A stretch of DNA of 64,000 nucleotides, from the NCBI GenBank assembly GCA_051747385.1, contig JBNJGB010000012.1:62001-126000 (forward strand), given 5' to 3'. The DNA comes from JBNJGB01 sp051747385 (GTDB taxonomy: Bacteria; Myxococcota_A; UBA9042; PHBI01; JACKFB01). Below are positions 6,261 through 14,982 of this stretch, piece after piece. Made by a program: the position numbers and the translations under genes. The stretch's first letter is position 1. Each line of letters starts with the position of its first letter. The notes under the pieces were generated by a model that did no database searches, was not told the DNA's origin, and worked only from the letters and a program-made list of their open reading frames with translations.

Positions 6261-7994
6261 ATGATCCTGCGCCGAGCCCTGGCCCCCACGCTGACCGCCG
6301 CCCTGCTCCTCGTCGCCTGCGGAGGCGACGACGGAGGATCCTCGGAGCCGGACGCCGGCCCGCAGGTGACCGAGCACCCGGACTGCGAGGACTTCGAGTA
6401 CACGGGCACCTACCTCCTGCCCGGCCCGTGCGAGGAGGGCTTCGACGCGGACCTCGCCGCCAAGACCCGGGACTACGAGCGCCTGTGGCACGCCTTCAAC
6501 GCCGCCGCGACCGGCGTGAACACGGACGTCTCCATCGACGTGGACCACGCCGGCGACCGGGCCCTCGTGGAGCAGTGGGTCCAGGAGGAGGACGGCTGGG
6601 ACTTCGACGCCTGGGCCGGGAAGTCGGCGGTCCACGACGTCATCACGCGCCACCACAAGGTCGCCGGGCTGTACGGCGGCGTGGGCATCGCGGCGGACGC
6701 CTTCCGCTACGGGGTCCTGCGAGACCAGGGCTACCCGGCCGAGGAGGTGGAGCGCGCGCGGCAGCTTCTGCTCACGGGCATCGAGGGGCTCTTCCGCGCC
6801 ATGGCCGTCACGGGCGAGCCGGGCATGATCGCCCGCGGCTACACCCGCAGCGACCTGCCCGGGGGCTCCCACATCGAGACCACGCCCCTGGCCGACGAGG
6901 ACGGCACGCCGCTGCCGCAGCCGAAGAACAACGGCGAGTGGCGCGAGGATCGCTCGGGCGAGTACCCGGACTACATCTGGGAGGACTCCATCAGCCGCGA
7001 CCAGATGCTCGGCTGGGTCACGGCGGCCGGGGCCATCCGGGAGGTCATCCGGGACGATCCCGCCTTCGACCAGGCCCTCGAGGATCGCCTGCAGGAGGAG
7101 GCGAAGCTCGCCGGCCGCGAGCTGATGAAGGTGCGGCCCAACGGCTACGACCTGGAGATCTGGGACCCGGACGGGCGGCGCACCCAGCACGGCTGCGTCC
7201 ACGAGGAGGCCGTCGACTGCAGCGGCTACATCGAGGGCATGAACAACGGCTTCCACGCGGTCATGGCCCTGGGCTTCGTCGCGACGTGGGCCTGGGTCAG
7301 CGGGGATCCCGAGCTGGAGAGCTACCTCTACGACGAGCTCCTGGGCGACCGGGCCCTCGACGAGATCGCCCGCGACCACATGATCGTCTACCAGGGCAAG
7401 GGGTCGAACTACTCGAACTACAACATGGCCTTCGGCTCCCTCTGGCTGGCCCAGCGCTACATCCAGGACGCCGACGCCCTGGAAGCCCTCCGCGAGGCGC
7501 TGGTCACGGGCCTGTACGCCATCCCGAACCAGGTGGACCAGCCCGAGATCCTGAAGAGGCCGTACTACGACTTCATCTACGCCGCCGGCGTGGCGGGCCA
7601 CGACCCGTCCGGTCCGCTCCGAGGCGAGCCGGACGACGACGCCATGGCCCGCGGCCTGGAGACGATGCACGAGTACCCGAACCCGCCCTACTGGGACGAG
7701 GAGGTCCTCAACTGCCCCGAGGCCCAGTGCACCTGCGAGGAGCCGGACGCCGGAGTCGACGAGTGCGTGGGCCTCGACGGCGAGACCGTCATCGACGTCC
7801 TGGGCTGCGTGGGGCGCAAGTGTGACCTCATCGCCGACCAGCCCACGCCCATGCGCATCCGCCCGCCCAGCAACTACCACTGGCGCTCGAACCCCTTCGA
7901 GTTCAACGGCGGCGCCGACGGCACCCGGCTCATGCCCGCCGTCGACTTCCGCATCGCCTACTGGAAGGCCCGCTGGGTGAAGCGGTCCCGGTAG
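6261..7994 (+). CDS. Large secreted lipoprotein of unknown function
   Basis: 577-residue protein starting MILRRALAPTLTAALLLVAC, with lipobox LVAC|G, so probably lipidated and exported. An AAGGAGGG ribosome site sits 7-14 bp before this ATG, which decided the start over an upstream in-frame one. After a short GGDDGGSSEPDAG linker, common in myxobacterial lipoproteins, comes a mostly helical body with motifs such as SISRDQMLGWV and NNGFHAVMALGF. A cysteine-rich segment follows (about residues 475-530: CPEAQCTCEE, CVGLDG, CVGRKC). The SRDQ motif and helical repeats would suit an (alpha/alpha) barrel such as found in carbohydrate-active proteins, but no catalytic motif was recognised. It follows fni by 63 bp and may be transcribed separately. 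Confidence 0.75.
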   Translation: MILRRALAPTLTAALLLVACGGDDGGSSEPDAGPQVTEHPDCEDFEYTGTYLLPGPCEEGFDADLAAKTRDYERLWHAFNAAATGVNTDVSIDVDHAGDRALVEQWVQEEDGWDFDAWAGKSAVHDVITRHHKVAGLYGGVGIAADAFRYGVLRDQGYPAEEVERARQLLLTGIEGLFRAMAVTGEPGMIARGYTRSDLPGGSHIETTPLADEDGTPLPQPKNNGEWREDRSGEYPDYIWEDSISRDQMLGWVTAAGAIREVIRDDPAFDQALEDRLQEEAKLAGRELMKVRPNGYDLEIWDPDGRRTQHGCVHEEAVDCSGYIEGMNNGFHAVMALGFVATWAWVSGDPELESYLYDELLGDRALDEIARDHMIVYQGKGSNYSNYNMAFGSLWLAQRYIQDADALEALREALVTGLYAIPNQVDQPEILKRPYYDFIYAAGVAGHDPSGPLRGEPDDDAMARGLETMHEYPNPPYWDEEVLNCPEAQCTCEEPDAGVDECVGLDGETVIDVLGCVGRKCDLIADQPTPMRIRPPSNYHWRSNPFEFNGGADGTRLMPAVDFRIAYWKARWVKRSR

Positions 7995-8001
7995 GCGGGC
8001 G

Positions 8002-8472
8002 CTACCGCCGGCATGGGGCCGCGCCGCGCTTGGCGAGGTACTGCTGGTGGTAGTCCTCGGCGCGCCAGAAGGGGCGGGCGGGCTCGATGGAGGTGGCCAC
8101 GGGGCGGGACCAGCGGTCGGAGGCGTCGAGGCGGGCCTTGGACTCCCTGGCGAGGCGGGCCTGCTCCTCGTCGTGGGTGAAGATGACCGAGCGGTACTGC
8201 TCGCCCACGTCGGGGCCCTGGCGATTCACCTGGGTCGGGTCGTGGCAGGTCCAGAAGACCTCGAGGAGGTCCTCGTAGGAGACCTTGGCCGGGTCGTACT
8301 CGACCTGCACCACCTCGGCGTGCCCCGTCGTGCCCGAGCAGACATCCGCGTAGGTCGGATGATCCGTGTGGCCGCCGCTGTAGCCCACGGTCGTCTGGTG
8401 CACGCCGGGGACCCCCGAGAACGTGGCCTCCACGCCCCAGAAGCATCCCGCTCCGAACGTCGCCTTCTTCAT
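8002..8472 (-). CDS. msrA: Peptide-methionine (S)-S-oxide reductase
   Basis: 156-residue MsrA. The catalytic motif is GCFWGVE with the nucleophile Cys10, followed by family landmarks VGYSGGHTDHPTYADVCSG, GHAEVVQVEYDP, and the DPTQVNRQGPDVGEQYRS region. It reduces methionine-S-sulfoxide in proteins using thioredoxin. No signal peptide, so cytosolic, in contrast to the exported MsrB-like protein at 36.9 kb. The tail is short and has a Cys near the end (APCRR) that could act as recycling cysteine. It is convergent with the preceding lipoprotein gene (7 bp apart), and its start is followed upstream by about 120 bp without genes. Confidence 0.95.
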   Translation of the reverse strand: MKKATFGAGCFWGVEATFSGVPGVHQTTVGYSGGHTDHPTYADVCSGTTGHAEVVQVEYDPAKVSYEDLLEVFWTCHDPTQVNRQGPDVGEQYRSVIFTHDEEQARLARESKARLDASDRWSRPVATSIEPARPFWRAEDYHQQYLAKRGAAPCRR

Positions 8473-8593
8473 GCTGCCTCCTGCGGTCGAAACGTCGCCC
8501 GGGCGGCCCCCTCTGTCAACGCAGAGGTCATGGCAGGCTTCTTGCTAGGGATACCCCCAGACCGAGGGGTGAAGACGGGCACGGGAGGCCGCG

Positions 8594-9061
8594 ATGGTGT
8601 GGAACGAGCACGAGCACAAGCGACGCGAGCAGATCCTCTGGGAGGAGGAGACCCAGCGCTGGCTGGAGGACATCCGCGGCTGGCGCGCCGACCGGGAGCA
8701 GGAGCTGGAGGTCCTCCGCAGGCTCGTGGGCTGGATGGAGGAGCGCGAGCGCATCCTGAACGCCCACGAGGAGTCCATCGCCACCCACCGGGAGGCGGTG
8801 GCGGCGCACGCGCAGGCCCTCGAGGAGCGGGAGCGCGGCGAGCCCGACGAGATCGACGGCTGGTCCGACCCGCTGCACCGCCGCACGGCGGTGGCCCACG
8901 AGGCGGAGCGCGCCCGGCACCTCGCCCTGGGGAGCCTCCACAAGGCGGCCATGGCTCAGCTCGATCGGCTGGTCCTCATGATGGACCCGACCCGGCTCCC
9001 CGAGATGCCACGGTCGAGGCGCGGCGGCGCCGTCCCGCGGATGCTGTCGGACAAGACGTAG
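8594..9061 (+). CDS. Hypothetical coiled-coil protein
   Basis: 155-residue cytosolic-looking protein, strongly charged (Glu/Arg/His) with heptad-like helices through about residue 100 (KRREQILWEEETQRWLEDI onward, and EERERILNAHEESIATHRE). No signal peptide, no membrane segment and no motif I recognise. A GGGAGG ribosome site precedes the ATG, and the reading frame has strong GC3 bias, supporting a real gene. It stands alone between the msrA gene (divergent) and a 172-bp gap before the convergent dehydrogenase gene. Function unknown; a structural or adaptor coiled coil is as much as can be said. Confidence 0.6.
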   Translation: MVWNEHEHKRREQILWEEETQRWLEDIRGWRADREQELEVLRRLVGWMEERERILNAHEESIATHREAVAAHAQALEERERGEPDEIDGWSDPLHRRTAVAHEAERARHLALGSLHKAAMAQLDRLVLMMDPTRLPEMPRSRRGGAVPRMLSDKT

Positions 9062-9233
9062 GCCGCGCCGAGCTGTGTGATATCACGCGCATAGTCCGAT
9101 AACCACTGGTTCATTCCGCACGATCCTCCTCCCTCCCGCGCCGCCTCCCACCCGTCGTGCTCGTCCGCCGGGTGGGGGTCCGCGAAGACCTGGAGCACCC
9201 GCCTCGCCTCCCGCCCCCCCGGGAGGCGGCGGA

Positions 9234-10103
9234 TCAGCCGCCGGACAGGATCCCGTGGAGGATGGCCGCCATGTCCTCGTCTCCGTGGCCGCCGCCGTCC
9301 GCCGCCTCGAAGCGACCCGCGACGGCGCGGGAGATGGCCAGGTCCAGCCCGCGCTCCCGGGCGGCCTCGTCCACGAGGCGGGCGTCCTTGAGGGCCAGGC
9401 GCAGCGGGAAGCTGGGCGGGAACTCGCGCCGCATCATGGCCTCGCCCTTCACGTGGGCGTAGCCGGCGTCCAGGGGGCCGCCGCCGATGGCGTCGAGCAG
9501 GAGGTGCGGGTCCAGGTCCAGGGCCTCCGCGAGGGCGATCGACTCGCCCAGGGCGCCCAGGAGGCCCACGATCCAGTTGTTCACCACCAGCTTGAGGCGG
9601 GTGCCGCGCCCGGCCTCCCCGAGCCACATGGTGCGCCGGCCGACGGCGTCGAAGACCTGCTCGCACCAGTCCTCCGCGTCCTCGGGGCCGGACCCCAGGA
9701 TGGTCAACGCGCCGTCCTCCGCGGGCTTCCGCGTCCCCAGGACGGGCGCGTCCACGTAGACGGCGCCTCGCTCCGCCGCGGCCCGGCCGAGCCTGTCGCA
9801 CCAGTCCACGCCGACCGTGCTCATCTGGAGCCAGGCCGCCCCGCCCGACATGGTGGCCAGGGCGCCTCGCTCCACCATCACGTCGTGGACGGCCGGCCCG
9901 TCGGCCAGCATGGTGAGGACCCAGCCGGCGCTCTCCACGGCCTCCGGCGCCGTGCCGACGACGCGGACGCCGTCGGACTCCAGGGCACGCGCCTTCTGGG
10001 CGGTGCGGTTCCAGGCCGTGACGTCGAAGCCCGCGTTCGCGAGGTTGCGCGCCATCGGGGCGCCCATGATCCCGGTCCCGAGCACGGCGATGCTGTCCGC
10101 CAT
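9234..10103 (-). CDS. NAD(P)-dependent beta-hydroxyacid dehydrogenase (3-hydroxyisobutyrate dehydrogenase family)
   Basis: 289-residue enzyme with the Rossmann motif VLGTGIMGAPMARNLANAG at residues 7-25. The catalytic-domain signature contains the expected Lys/Asn region (RLKLVVNNWIVGLLGALGES at about 168-187; NNW replaces the frequent NN-x2 pattern). The family oxidises beta-hydroxyacids or reduces semialdehydes (3-hydroxyisobutyrate, tartronate semialdehyde, succinic semialdehyde/GHB). Substrate cannot be told from sequence. A GGAGGAGCGTC ribosome site precedes the ATG. It lies 36 bp downstream of mtfA on the same strand, so the two may share a transcript, but no functional link is obvious. 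Confidence 0.85.
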   Translation of the reverse strand: MADSIAVLGTGIMGAPMARNLANAGFDVTAWNRTAQKARALESDGVRVVGTAPEAVESAGWVLTMLADGPAVHDVMVERGALATMSGGAAWLQMSTVGVDWCDRLGRAAAERGAVYVDAPVLGTRKPAEDGALTILGSGPEDAEDWCEQVFDAVGRRTMWLGEAGRGTRLKLVVNNWIVGLLGALGESIALAEALDLDPHLLLDAIGGGPLDAGYAHVKGEAMMRREFPPSFPLRLALKDARLVDEAARERGLDLAISRAVAGRFEAADGGGHGDEDMAAILHGILSGG

Positions 10104-10139
10104 GACGCTCCTCCCGCGGTGTGTGGAGCGGTCAGGCTA

Positions 10140-10877
10140 TCACGCTCCCGCGGACTCACACGACCCGGCCGGGTGGTAGAAGCGGCGCAGGGCGTCGTAC
10201 AGGTCCGGCGCCTCCTCGCGCAGCCGGTCCGGGGTCTCGAAGAACGCCTCCGTGGCCACGGCGAAGAACTCGGCCTCGTTCGTCGCCCCGTAGCAGCGGA
10301 GGACCTCGTGGGGATCGCAGTGGTCCCGCAGGGCCAGGAAGTGCTCGCTCATGACCTCCGCCCAGGGGCGGTAGTGCTCCCGGCAGTGGAGCGCAGGCGT
10401 GCCGTCGAAGGCGCCCGTCGCCCGATCGAGGACGTGCGCGAACTCGTGGGCGCCCGTGTCGTGCCCGTCGTGGGGATCCCGAAGCCCCGCCAGGACGGCC
10501 GGCCAGGACAGCACGACCGTGCCGAAGGCGTGGGCCTCTCCCAGCCGCCCGCCGGTCTGTCGCGGGTGCTCCCAGGTGTACGGATAGACGACGATCTCGG
10601 TCAGGCGGTCGTAGTGCGACAGGTCGAGATCCAGCACGAGGCGCACCGCGACCGCCCCGATGACCACCTCCTTCTCCTCGTCGATCTCCAGGCCGCCGGC
10701 GCCGAAGAAGTGCTTCTCGGCCACGAACGCGCGCAGCATGGCCAGGAAGCGCTCCCGCGTGGACGGATCCCGGGGAGGATAGAAGGGCAGGTGGCGCCGC
10801 AGGATGCCCTCCCACCCGGGCGGGATCGGCTCCTTCATGAGTCGTCGTCGGCGCCAGCGTCGGATCAGGCCCAGCAT
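10140..10877 (-). CDS. mtfA: M90 family zinc metallopeptidase, MtfA-like
   Basis: 245 residues, like E. coli MtfA (anti-repressor that binds Mlc and has aminopeptidase activity). The zinc motif HEFAHVLD lies at about residue 143, with downstream NEAEFFAVATEAFFE carrying the third ligand Glu. The N-terminus MLGLIRRWRRRRLMKEPIPPGW is the typical basic start of the family; the ATG was placed at 10877, with GGGGAG just upstream, because the later Met would remove this conserved segment. It is divergent from the outer-membrane protein gene at 10979 with 100 bp between. No Mlc or PTS gene is in the window, so the regulatory target is unknown. Confidence 0.88.
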   Translation of the reverse strand: MLGLIRRWRRRRLMKEPIPPGWEGILRRHLPFYPPRDPSTRERFLAMLRAFVAEKHFFGAGGLEIDEEKEVVIGAVAVRLVLDLDLSHYDRLTEIVVYPYTWEHPRQTGGRLGEAHAFGTVVLSWPAVLAGLRDPHDGHDTGAHEFAHVLDRATGAFDGTPALHCREHYRPWAEVMSEHFLALRDHCDPHEVLRCYGATNEAEFFAVATEAFFETPDRLREEAPDLYDALRRFYHPAGSCESAGA

Positions 10878-10978
10878 CGTGACTCCCCGGGCCGCGGCGT
10901 GGATTCGGCGGCCCGTCGTCCGTTGAATGGACGCACGGCGGGTGGCATGGTCCACCCTCCACCCCAGGGAGGTCCACC

Positions 10979-11620
10979 ATGCCACGGCTTGTCGCTGCGG
11001 TCGCCGCAGGCGCCGGGATCCTGCTCGCGACCCTCGCGTCGGCCGCCGAGGCACCGCAGGACGACGCGGCACCGAAGGACGACGCGGCTCGCCCCGCAGG
11101 CACCGGCCCGCCGCTCCAGGCGCAGGTCGGCGTCCTCGCCCGCACGCCGCTGCCCATGGAGATGTTCGGGGGCGTCGAGGCTCACCTGAGCGCGTCGGTC
11201 AACGGCTTCGGGACCGTCGCCGGCCTGGGCTTCGAGCGCTTCGAGCGCGACGACGGGCAGACCGCCAACGGCGGCTACCTCCTCCTCGGGGTCCAGTACC
11301 GCCCGTTCCAGCGCTTCGGCCTCCCCTTCCACCGCTGGGTGGACCTGCACATCCTGACCGGTGGGCGGCTGGGCGGCGTGAGCACGGGCTCCGGCGGGGT
11401 CTTCCACGGGAGCCTGATCTTCGGCGCCGGGCTGGACGTGGCGCTGTACCCCGCGGAGCGCCACGTCGCCCTCACGGCCCACTACCGCTACGAGACCCTC
11501 CACAGGCCGGACGACGCGCCCCGCCACCTGCTCCTCCTCGGGGTCGTCTTCCGGGCCGCGCGGAGTCAGGGTTGGCCCGAGGCCGGACGGGACGAGCAGA
11601 GGTCCCCCCGGAGGCGCTGA
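10979..11620 (+). CDS. Secreted outer-membrane beta-barrel-like protein
   Basis: 213 residues with a Sec signal peptide (MPRLVAAVAAGAGILLATLASA|AE) and a low-complexity Ala/Asp/Lys linker. About 150 residues with alternating hydrophobic/aromatic strands follow: VNGFGTVAGLGFERF, GGYLLLGVQYRPFQRFG, LIFGAGLDVALYP, LTAHYRYETL and HLLLLGVVFRA. The pattern suggests a small 8-stranded barrel exposed in the outer membrane. An AGGGAGG ribosome site lies 7 bp before the ATG. The C-terminal ~20 residues are basic and not strand-like, so the last strand is the VVF segment. No family name recognised. Confidence 0.7.
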   Translation: MPRLVAAVAAGAGILLATLASAAEAPQDDAAPKDDAARPAGTGPPLQAQVGVLARTPLPMEMFGGVEAHLSASVNGFGTVAGLGFERFERDDGQTANGGYLLLGVQYRPFQRFGLPFHRWVDLHILTGGRLGGVSTGSGGVFHGSLIFGAGLDVALYPAERHVALTAHYRYETLHRPDDAPRHLLLLGVVFRAARSQGWPEAGRDEQRSPRRR

Positions 11621-11723
11621 GACGGGCCGGCCGGGCAGATCCGGCGCGACCCGCGTGTTGCAGCGTCGGCGGGACGGCGGCAGGATGCCCCGCCGTCGCG
11701 ACGCCTCACGAGGGACGCCACCG

Positions 11724-14621
11724 ATGTTCGACGCGCTCTACGAGACCATCCGAAAGGCCTGTCCGCCCCCCGAGTGGAACGCGGGCGTGAAGCTGGCGCG
11801 GGCGGACGCGGTGGTGGGGACGGCCCTCGAGGAGGACGAGATCGAGCTGAAGGTCACCCCGTCCACGGGCGTGGCCCTCGAGGTGTCCCTGTATCCCCTG
11901 GACGACGACTGGTGCTGCGACTGCGACACCCGCGCGCTCGTGTGCAAGCACGTGGCGGCGGCGATCATCGCGACGAAGCAGGCCCGGGGCGCGGGGAAGG
12001 ATCTCCCCACGACCGAGCGCGACGTCGGCCACGTGCGCTACGTCCTCCGGCGCGGCCACCGGGGCCTGGAGCTGGAGCGATACGCCGTCGTGGACGGGTC
12101 CCCGCACCGGATGCGGCGCGTGTCGCTCACGGCGGCCGCGGCGGGCCGGGCCGAGCAGCCGCCGGTGGCCGTCGGCTCCGAGGACCTGGACGTCGAGGAG
12201 GCCATGGACTTCCGCCCCGACGGCCGCATCCTGCGAGACCGGATGCCCAGGGTGCTCCGGGCCCTGTCGCGCTGCCGGGACGTGCGCCTGGAGGACGACG
12301 AGGTCCAGGCGTCCGCCCGCGTCGTGGTGCCCTGGGGCCTGGTGGAGGAGGCCGGCGACGCCTTCCGGGTCAGCGTGCACCCCGATCCGCGCATCGAGGA
12401 GGTCTTCCACAACGGCGCGGCGCTCGTGGAGGGCGTCCTGCGGCCGGTCGGCGAGGCCGGCCTGTCCCATCAGGAGATGCGCGATCTGGGCGGCGGGCGC
12501 TACTTCGGCCCGACGGAGGTGACCTCCCTGGTCACGGAGGTCCTGCCGGAGCTGGAGCGCCGGATCCGGGTCGAGGTCCGCACCGATCGGCTTCCGGGCG
12601 TGAGCGACGCGCCGCCCCGGGTGGTCGTGGAGACCGGCCACCACGAGGACCGCCTGGTGGTGGAGGGGCAGATCGTCTACGGCGATCCCGTCTCGGCCCG
12701 GGTGGTGGACGGCCAGCTTCGCGTCACCGGCGAGGAGGTCCCCGTCCGGGACACGGACGAGGAGGATCGGCTGGCGCGCGAGCTTCGCTCGGAGCTGGGC
12801 CTGCTGCCGGGGCAGCCCGCCGTCCTCGACGGCGAGGAGGCGGTGGCGTTCGCCCAGCGGCTCCGCGCCTGGGAGTCCGGGGACGTGCTGGGCGACGCGT
12901 GGGAGTCCTTCACCCTGGCCGCGCCCATCGAGCCGAGCGTGGAGATCGGCGAGCGGGACTTCGAGCTGTCCTTCGAGTCGCCGTCGGGCCGGGCGAGCGC
13001 GTCCCGCGTCCTGGCCGCCTGGAAGCGCGGCTCGACCCTGGCGCCCCTGGACGGCGGCGGGTGGGCGCCGATCCCGGCGGACTTCCTGCGCAGGCACGGG
13101 CAGCTCGTGGCGGACCTGCTGGACGCCAAGGCGCTCCGCGACGAGCTCCCGACCTCGTCCCTCCCCGACCTGGCGCGCCTCGCGAAGGCCACCGGCGCGC
13201 CGCCTCCGCCCGCGCTGGAGGGCCTGGAGGCGCTGGTCGACGGCTTCGAGGGGCTGCCCGCCGCGACCCTTCCCGACGACCTGACCGCCACGCTCCGAAG
13301 CTACCAGCGGAGGGGCGTGGACTGGCTCGACTTCATGCGCCGAGCGGGGCTGGGCGGCCTGCTGGCGGACGACATGGGCCTGGGCAAGACGCTCCAGGCG
13401 CTGACCGCGGTGCGCGGGCGGACGCTGGTGGTGGCGCCCGCGAGCGTGCTGCAGAATTGGCGCCTGGAGGCCGAGCGCTTCCGGCCCGGGCTCGACGTGT
13501 GCGTCTACCACGGCCCGCGTCGGACCCTGGACGCCGACGCGGACGTGATCATCACGACCTACGGCCTGCTCCGCATGGACGTGGACCGCCTGTCGGCCGA
13601 GCGCTGGGACGCGGTCATCCTCGACGAGGCCCAGGCCATCAAGAACCCGGACAGCCAGGTGGCGCAGGCGGCCTACCGGCTGGACGCCGACTTCCGCGTC
13701 ACCCTGACGGGCACCCCGGTGGAGAACCGCCTCGACGAGCTCTGGAGCCAGATGCACTTCCTGAACCCCGGGCTGCTGGGCAGCCACCAGGGCTTCAATG
13801 AGCGCTACGAGAAGCCCATCGCCGACGGCGTGGCGGGTGCGGCCAGCCGCCTGCGCGAGCGCATCCGCCCCTTCGTCCTGCGGCGCCTCAAGCGGGACGT
13901 GGCGCCGGAGCTTCCGCCGCGGACGGACATGGTCCTGCACGTGGCGCTGTCGGAGGAGGAGCGCGCCGCCTATGACGCCATCCGGGCGGCCACCCGCGAG
14001 GAGATCGTCGAGCGCCTGGGCGCCGGCGTGAACGCCATCCAGGCCCTGGAGGCCCTGATGCGTCTCCGGCAGGCCGCCTGCCACCGCGGGATGCTGCCGG
14101 GCCACGAGGCCGACGGCTCCTCGAAGGTGGAGGTGCTCCTGGAGACCCTCGACGAGGCGGCCAGCGAGGGCCACAAGGCCCTGGTCTTCAGCCAGTGGAC
14201 CTCCTACCTGGACCTGGTGGAGCCGCACCTGCGCGCCGCGGGCCTCGACTTCGTGCGCCTCGACGGGTCCACGCGGGATCGGCAGGCGGTGGTGGACGCC
14301 TTCCAGTCCGACGACGGGCCGCCGGTGATGCTCATCTCGCTCAAGGCCGGCGGCACGGGCCTGAACCTGACCGCCGCGGACCACGTCTTCCTGCTCGACC
14401 CGTGGTGGAACCCCGCCGTCGAGGACCAGGCCGCCGACCGCGCCCACCGCATCGGGCAGGACAAGCCGGTGCTGGTCCATCGCCTGGTGGCCGAGGACAC
14501 GGTCGAGGAGCGCATCCTGGCCCTGCAGGAGTCCAAGCGCGCCCTCGCCGACGCCGCCATGGGGGGCGCCGATCGCGCGGCCAGCCTCACGCGGGACGAC
14601 CTGATGGCGCTGCTGGCCTGA
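11724..14621 (+). CDS. SWI2/SNF2 family DNA-dependent ATPase with SWIM zinc finger
   Basis: 965 residues. A SWIM zinc finger (CDC-x6-CKH, about 66-77) is followed by a ~450-residue bacterial SNF2-associated region, then the SNF2 helicase core. Motif I is DDMGLGKTLQA near 549, Ia VVAPASVLQNW, II DEAQAIKNPDSQ, III LTGTPVENRLDELWS, IV ALVFSQWTSYLDL, V LISLKAGGTGLNLT and VI DQAADRAHRIGQ. Such proteins remodel protein-DNA complexes, RNA polymerase or nucleoid proteins using ATP; the SWIM finger is probably for DNA or protein binding. The start MFDALYETIRK was chosen over an upstream in-frame ATG because the latter adds an Arg-rich extension with no ribosome site. Monocistronic. Confidence 0.93.
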   Translation: MFDALYETIRKACPPPEWNAGVKLARADAVVGTALEEDEIELKVTPSTGVALEVSLYPLDDDWCCDCDTRALVCKHVAAAIIATKQARGAGKDLPTTERDVGHVRYVLRRGHRGLELERYAVVDGSPHRMRRVSLTAAAAGRAEQPPVAVGSEDLDVEEAMDFRPDGRILRDRMPRVLRALSRCRDVRLEDDEVQASARVVVPWGLVEEAGDAFRVSVHPDPRIEEVFHNGAALVEGVLRPVGEAGLSHQEMRDLGGGRYFGPTEVTSLVTEVLPELERRIRVEVRTDRLPGVSDAPPRVVVETGHHEDRLVVEGQIVYGDPVSARVVDGQLRVTGEEVPVRDTDEEDRLARELRSELGLLPGQPAVLDGEEAVAFAQRLRAWESGDVLGDAWESFTLAAPIEPSVEIGERDFELSFESPSGRASASRVLAAWKRGSTLAPLDGGGWAPIPADFLRRHGQLVADLLDAKALRDELPTSSLPDLARLAKATGAPPPPALEGLEALVDGFEGLPAATLPDDLTATLRSYQRRGVDWLDFMRRAGLGGLLADDMGLGKTLQALTAVRGRTLVVAPASVLQNWRLEAERFRPGLDVCVYHGPRRTLDADADVIITTYGLLRMDVDRLSAERWDAVILDEAQAIKNPDSQVAQAAYRLDADFRVTLTGTPVENRLDELWSQMHFLNPGLLGSHQGFNERYEKPIADGVAGAASRLRERIRPFVLRRLKRDVAPELPPRTDMVLHVALSEEERAAYDAIRAATREEIVERLGAGVNAIQALEALMRLRQAACHRGMLPGHEADGSSKVEVLLETLDEAASEGHKALVFSQWTSYLDLVEPHLRAAGLDFVRLDGSTRDRQAVVDAFQSDDGPPVMLISLKAGGTGLNLTAADHVFLLDPWWNPAVEDQAADRAHRIGQDKPVLVHRLVAEDTVEERILALQESKRALADAAMGGADRAASLTRDDLMALLA

Positions 14622-14982
14622 CGCTCGAGGAGGATGCGCCGGAGCGGAGTGACGCCCCCACGCGACGGACCGGTCCTGTCGCCTGGGGGTCACGTGGCTA
14701 CGCTCGACCTGAGCAGCGCCCTGGCCTTCCGGGATGCCCCCAGGCGTCGACCGCGCTACAGGTGGACTCGATGCGCATGCATCCGAAGCAGCTGGAGGCG
14801 CTGAAGCGGATGACTCCGGCTCGGAAGCTGCGAGCCCGGTCCGGCCTGTGGACTCCGGCGAGGTCGGATGGCACGATCCGCGCCGAGACGTCGGGGGGCG
14901 TGCAATCCAGAACCGAGTGGCGGTTCTTCCCCTCGAATGTGTGCTTTCATCGCCGGAAGGCCGAGCGAGCGGGACGCGCGCG
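14622..14982. other. 361-bp stretch between the SNF2 and radical SAM genes, possible gene remnant
   Basis: No complete gene seen. A short open frame from 14771 reads MRMHPKQLEALKRMTPARKL and then loses resemblance to any fold. That opening looks like the N-terminus of small helical proteins with a QLEALxRMTPAxKL start, so this could be a decayed fragment. Composition becomes less GC-biased towards the radical SAM gene. Confidence 0.3.

Noticed and set aside
14771..14982. A short gene starting MRMHPKQLEALKRMTP
   Set aside because: Only the first ~20 residues look like a real protein; the rest is composition-driven, so it was listed as possible remnant rather than as a gene.
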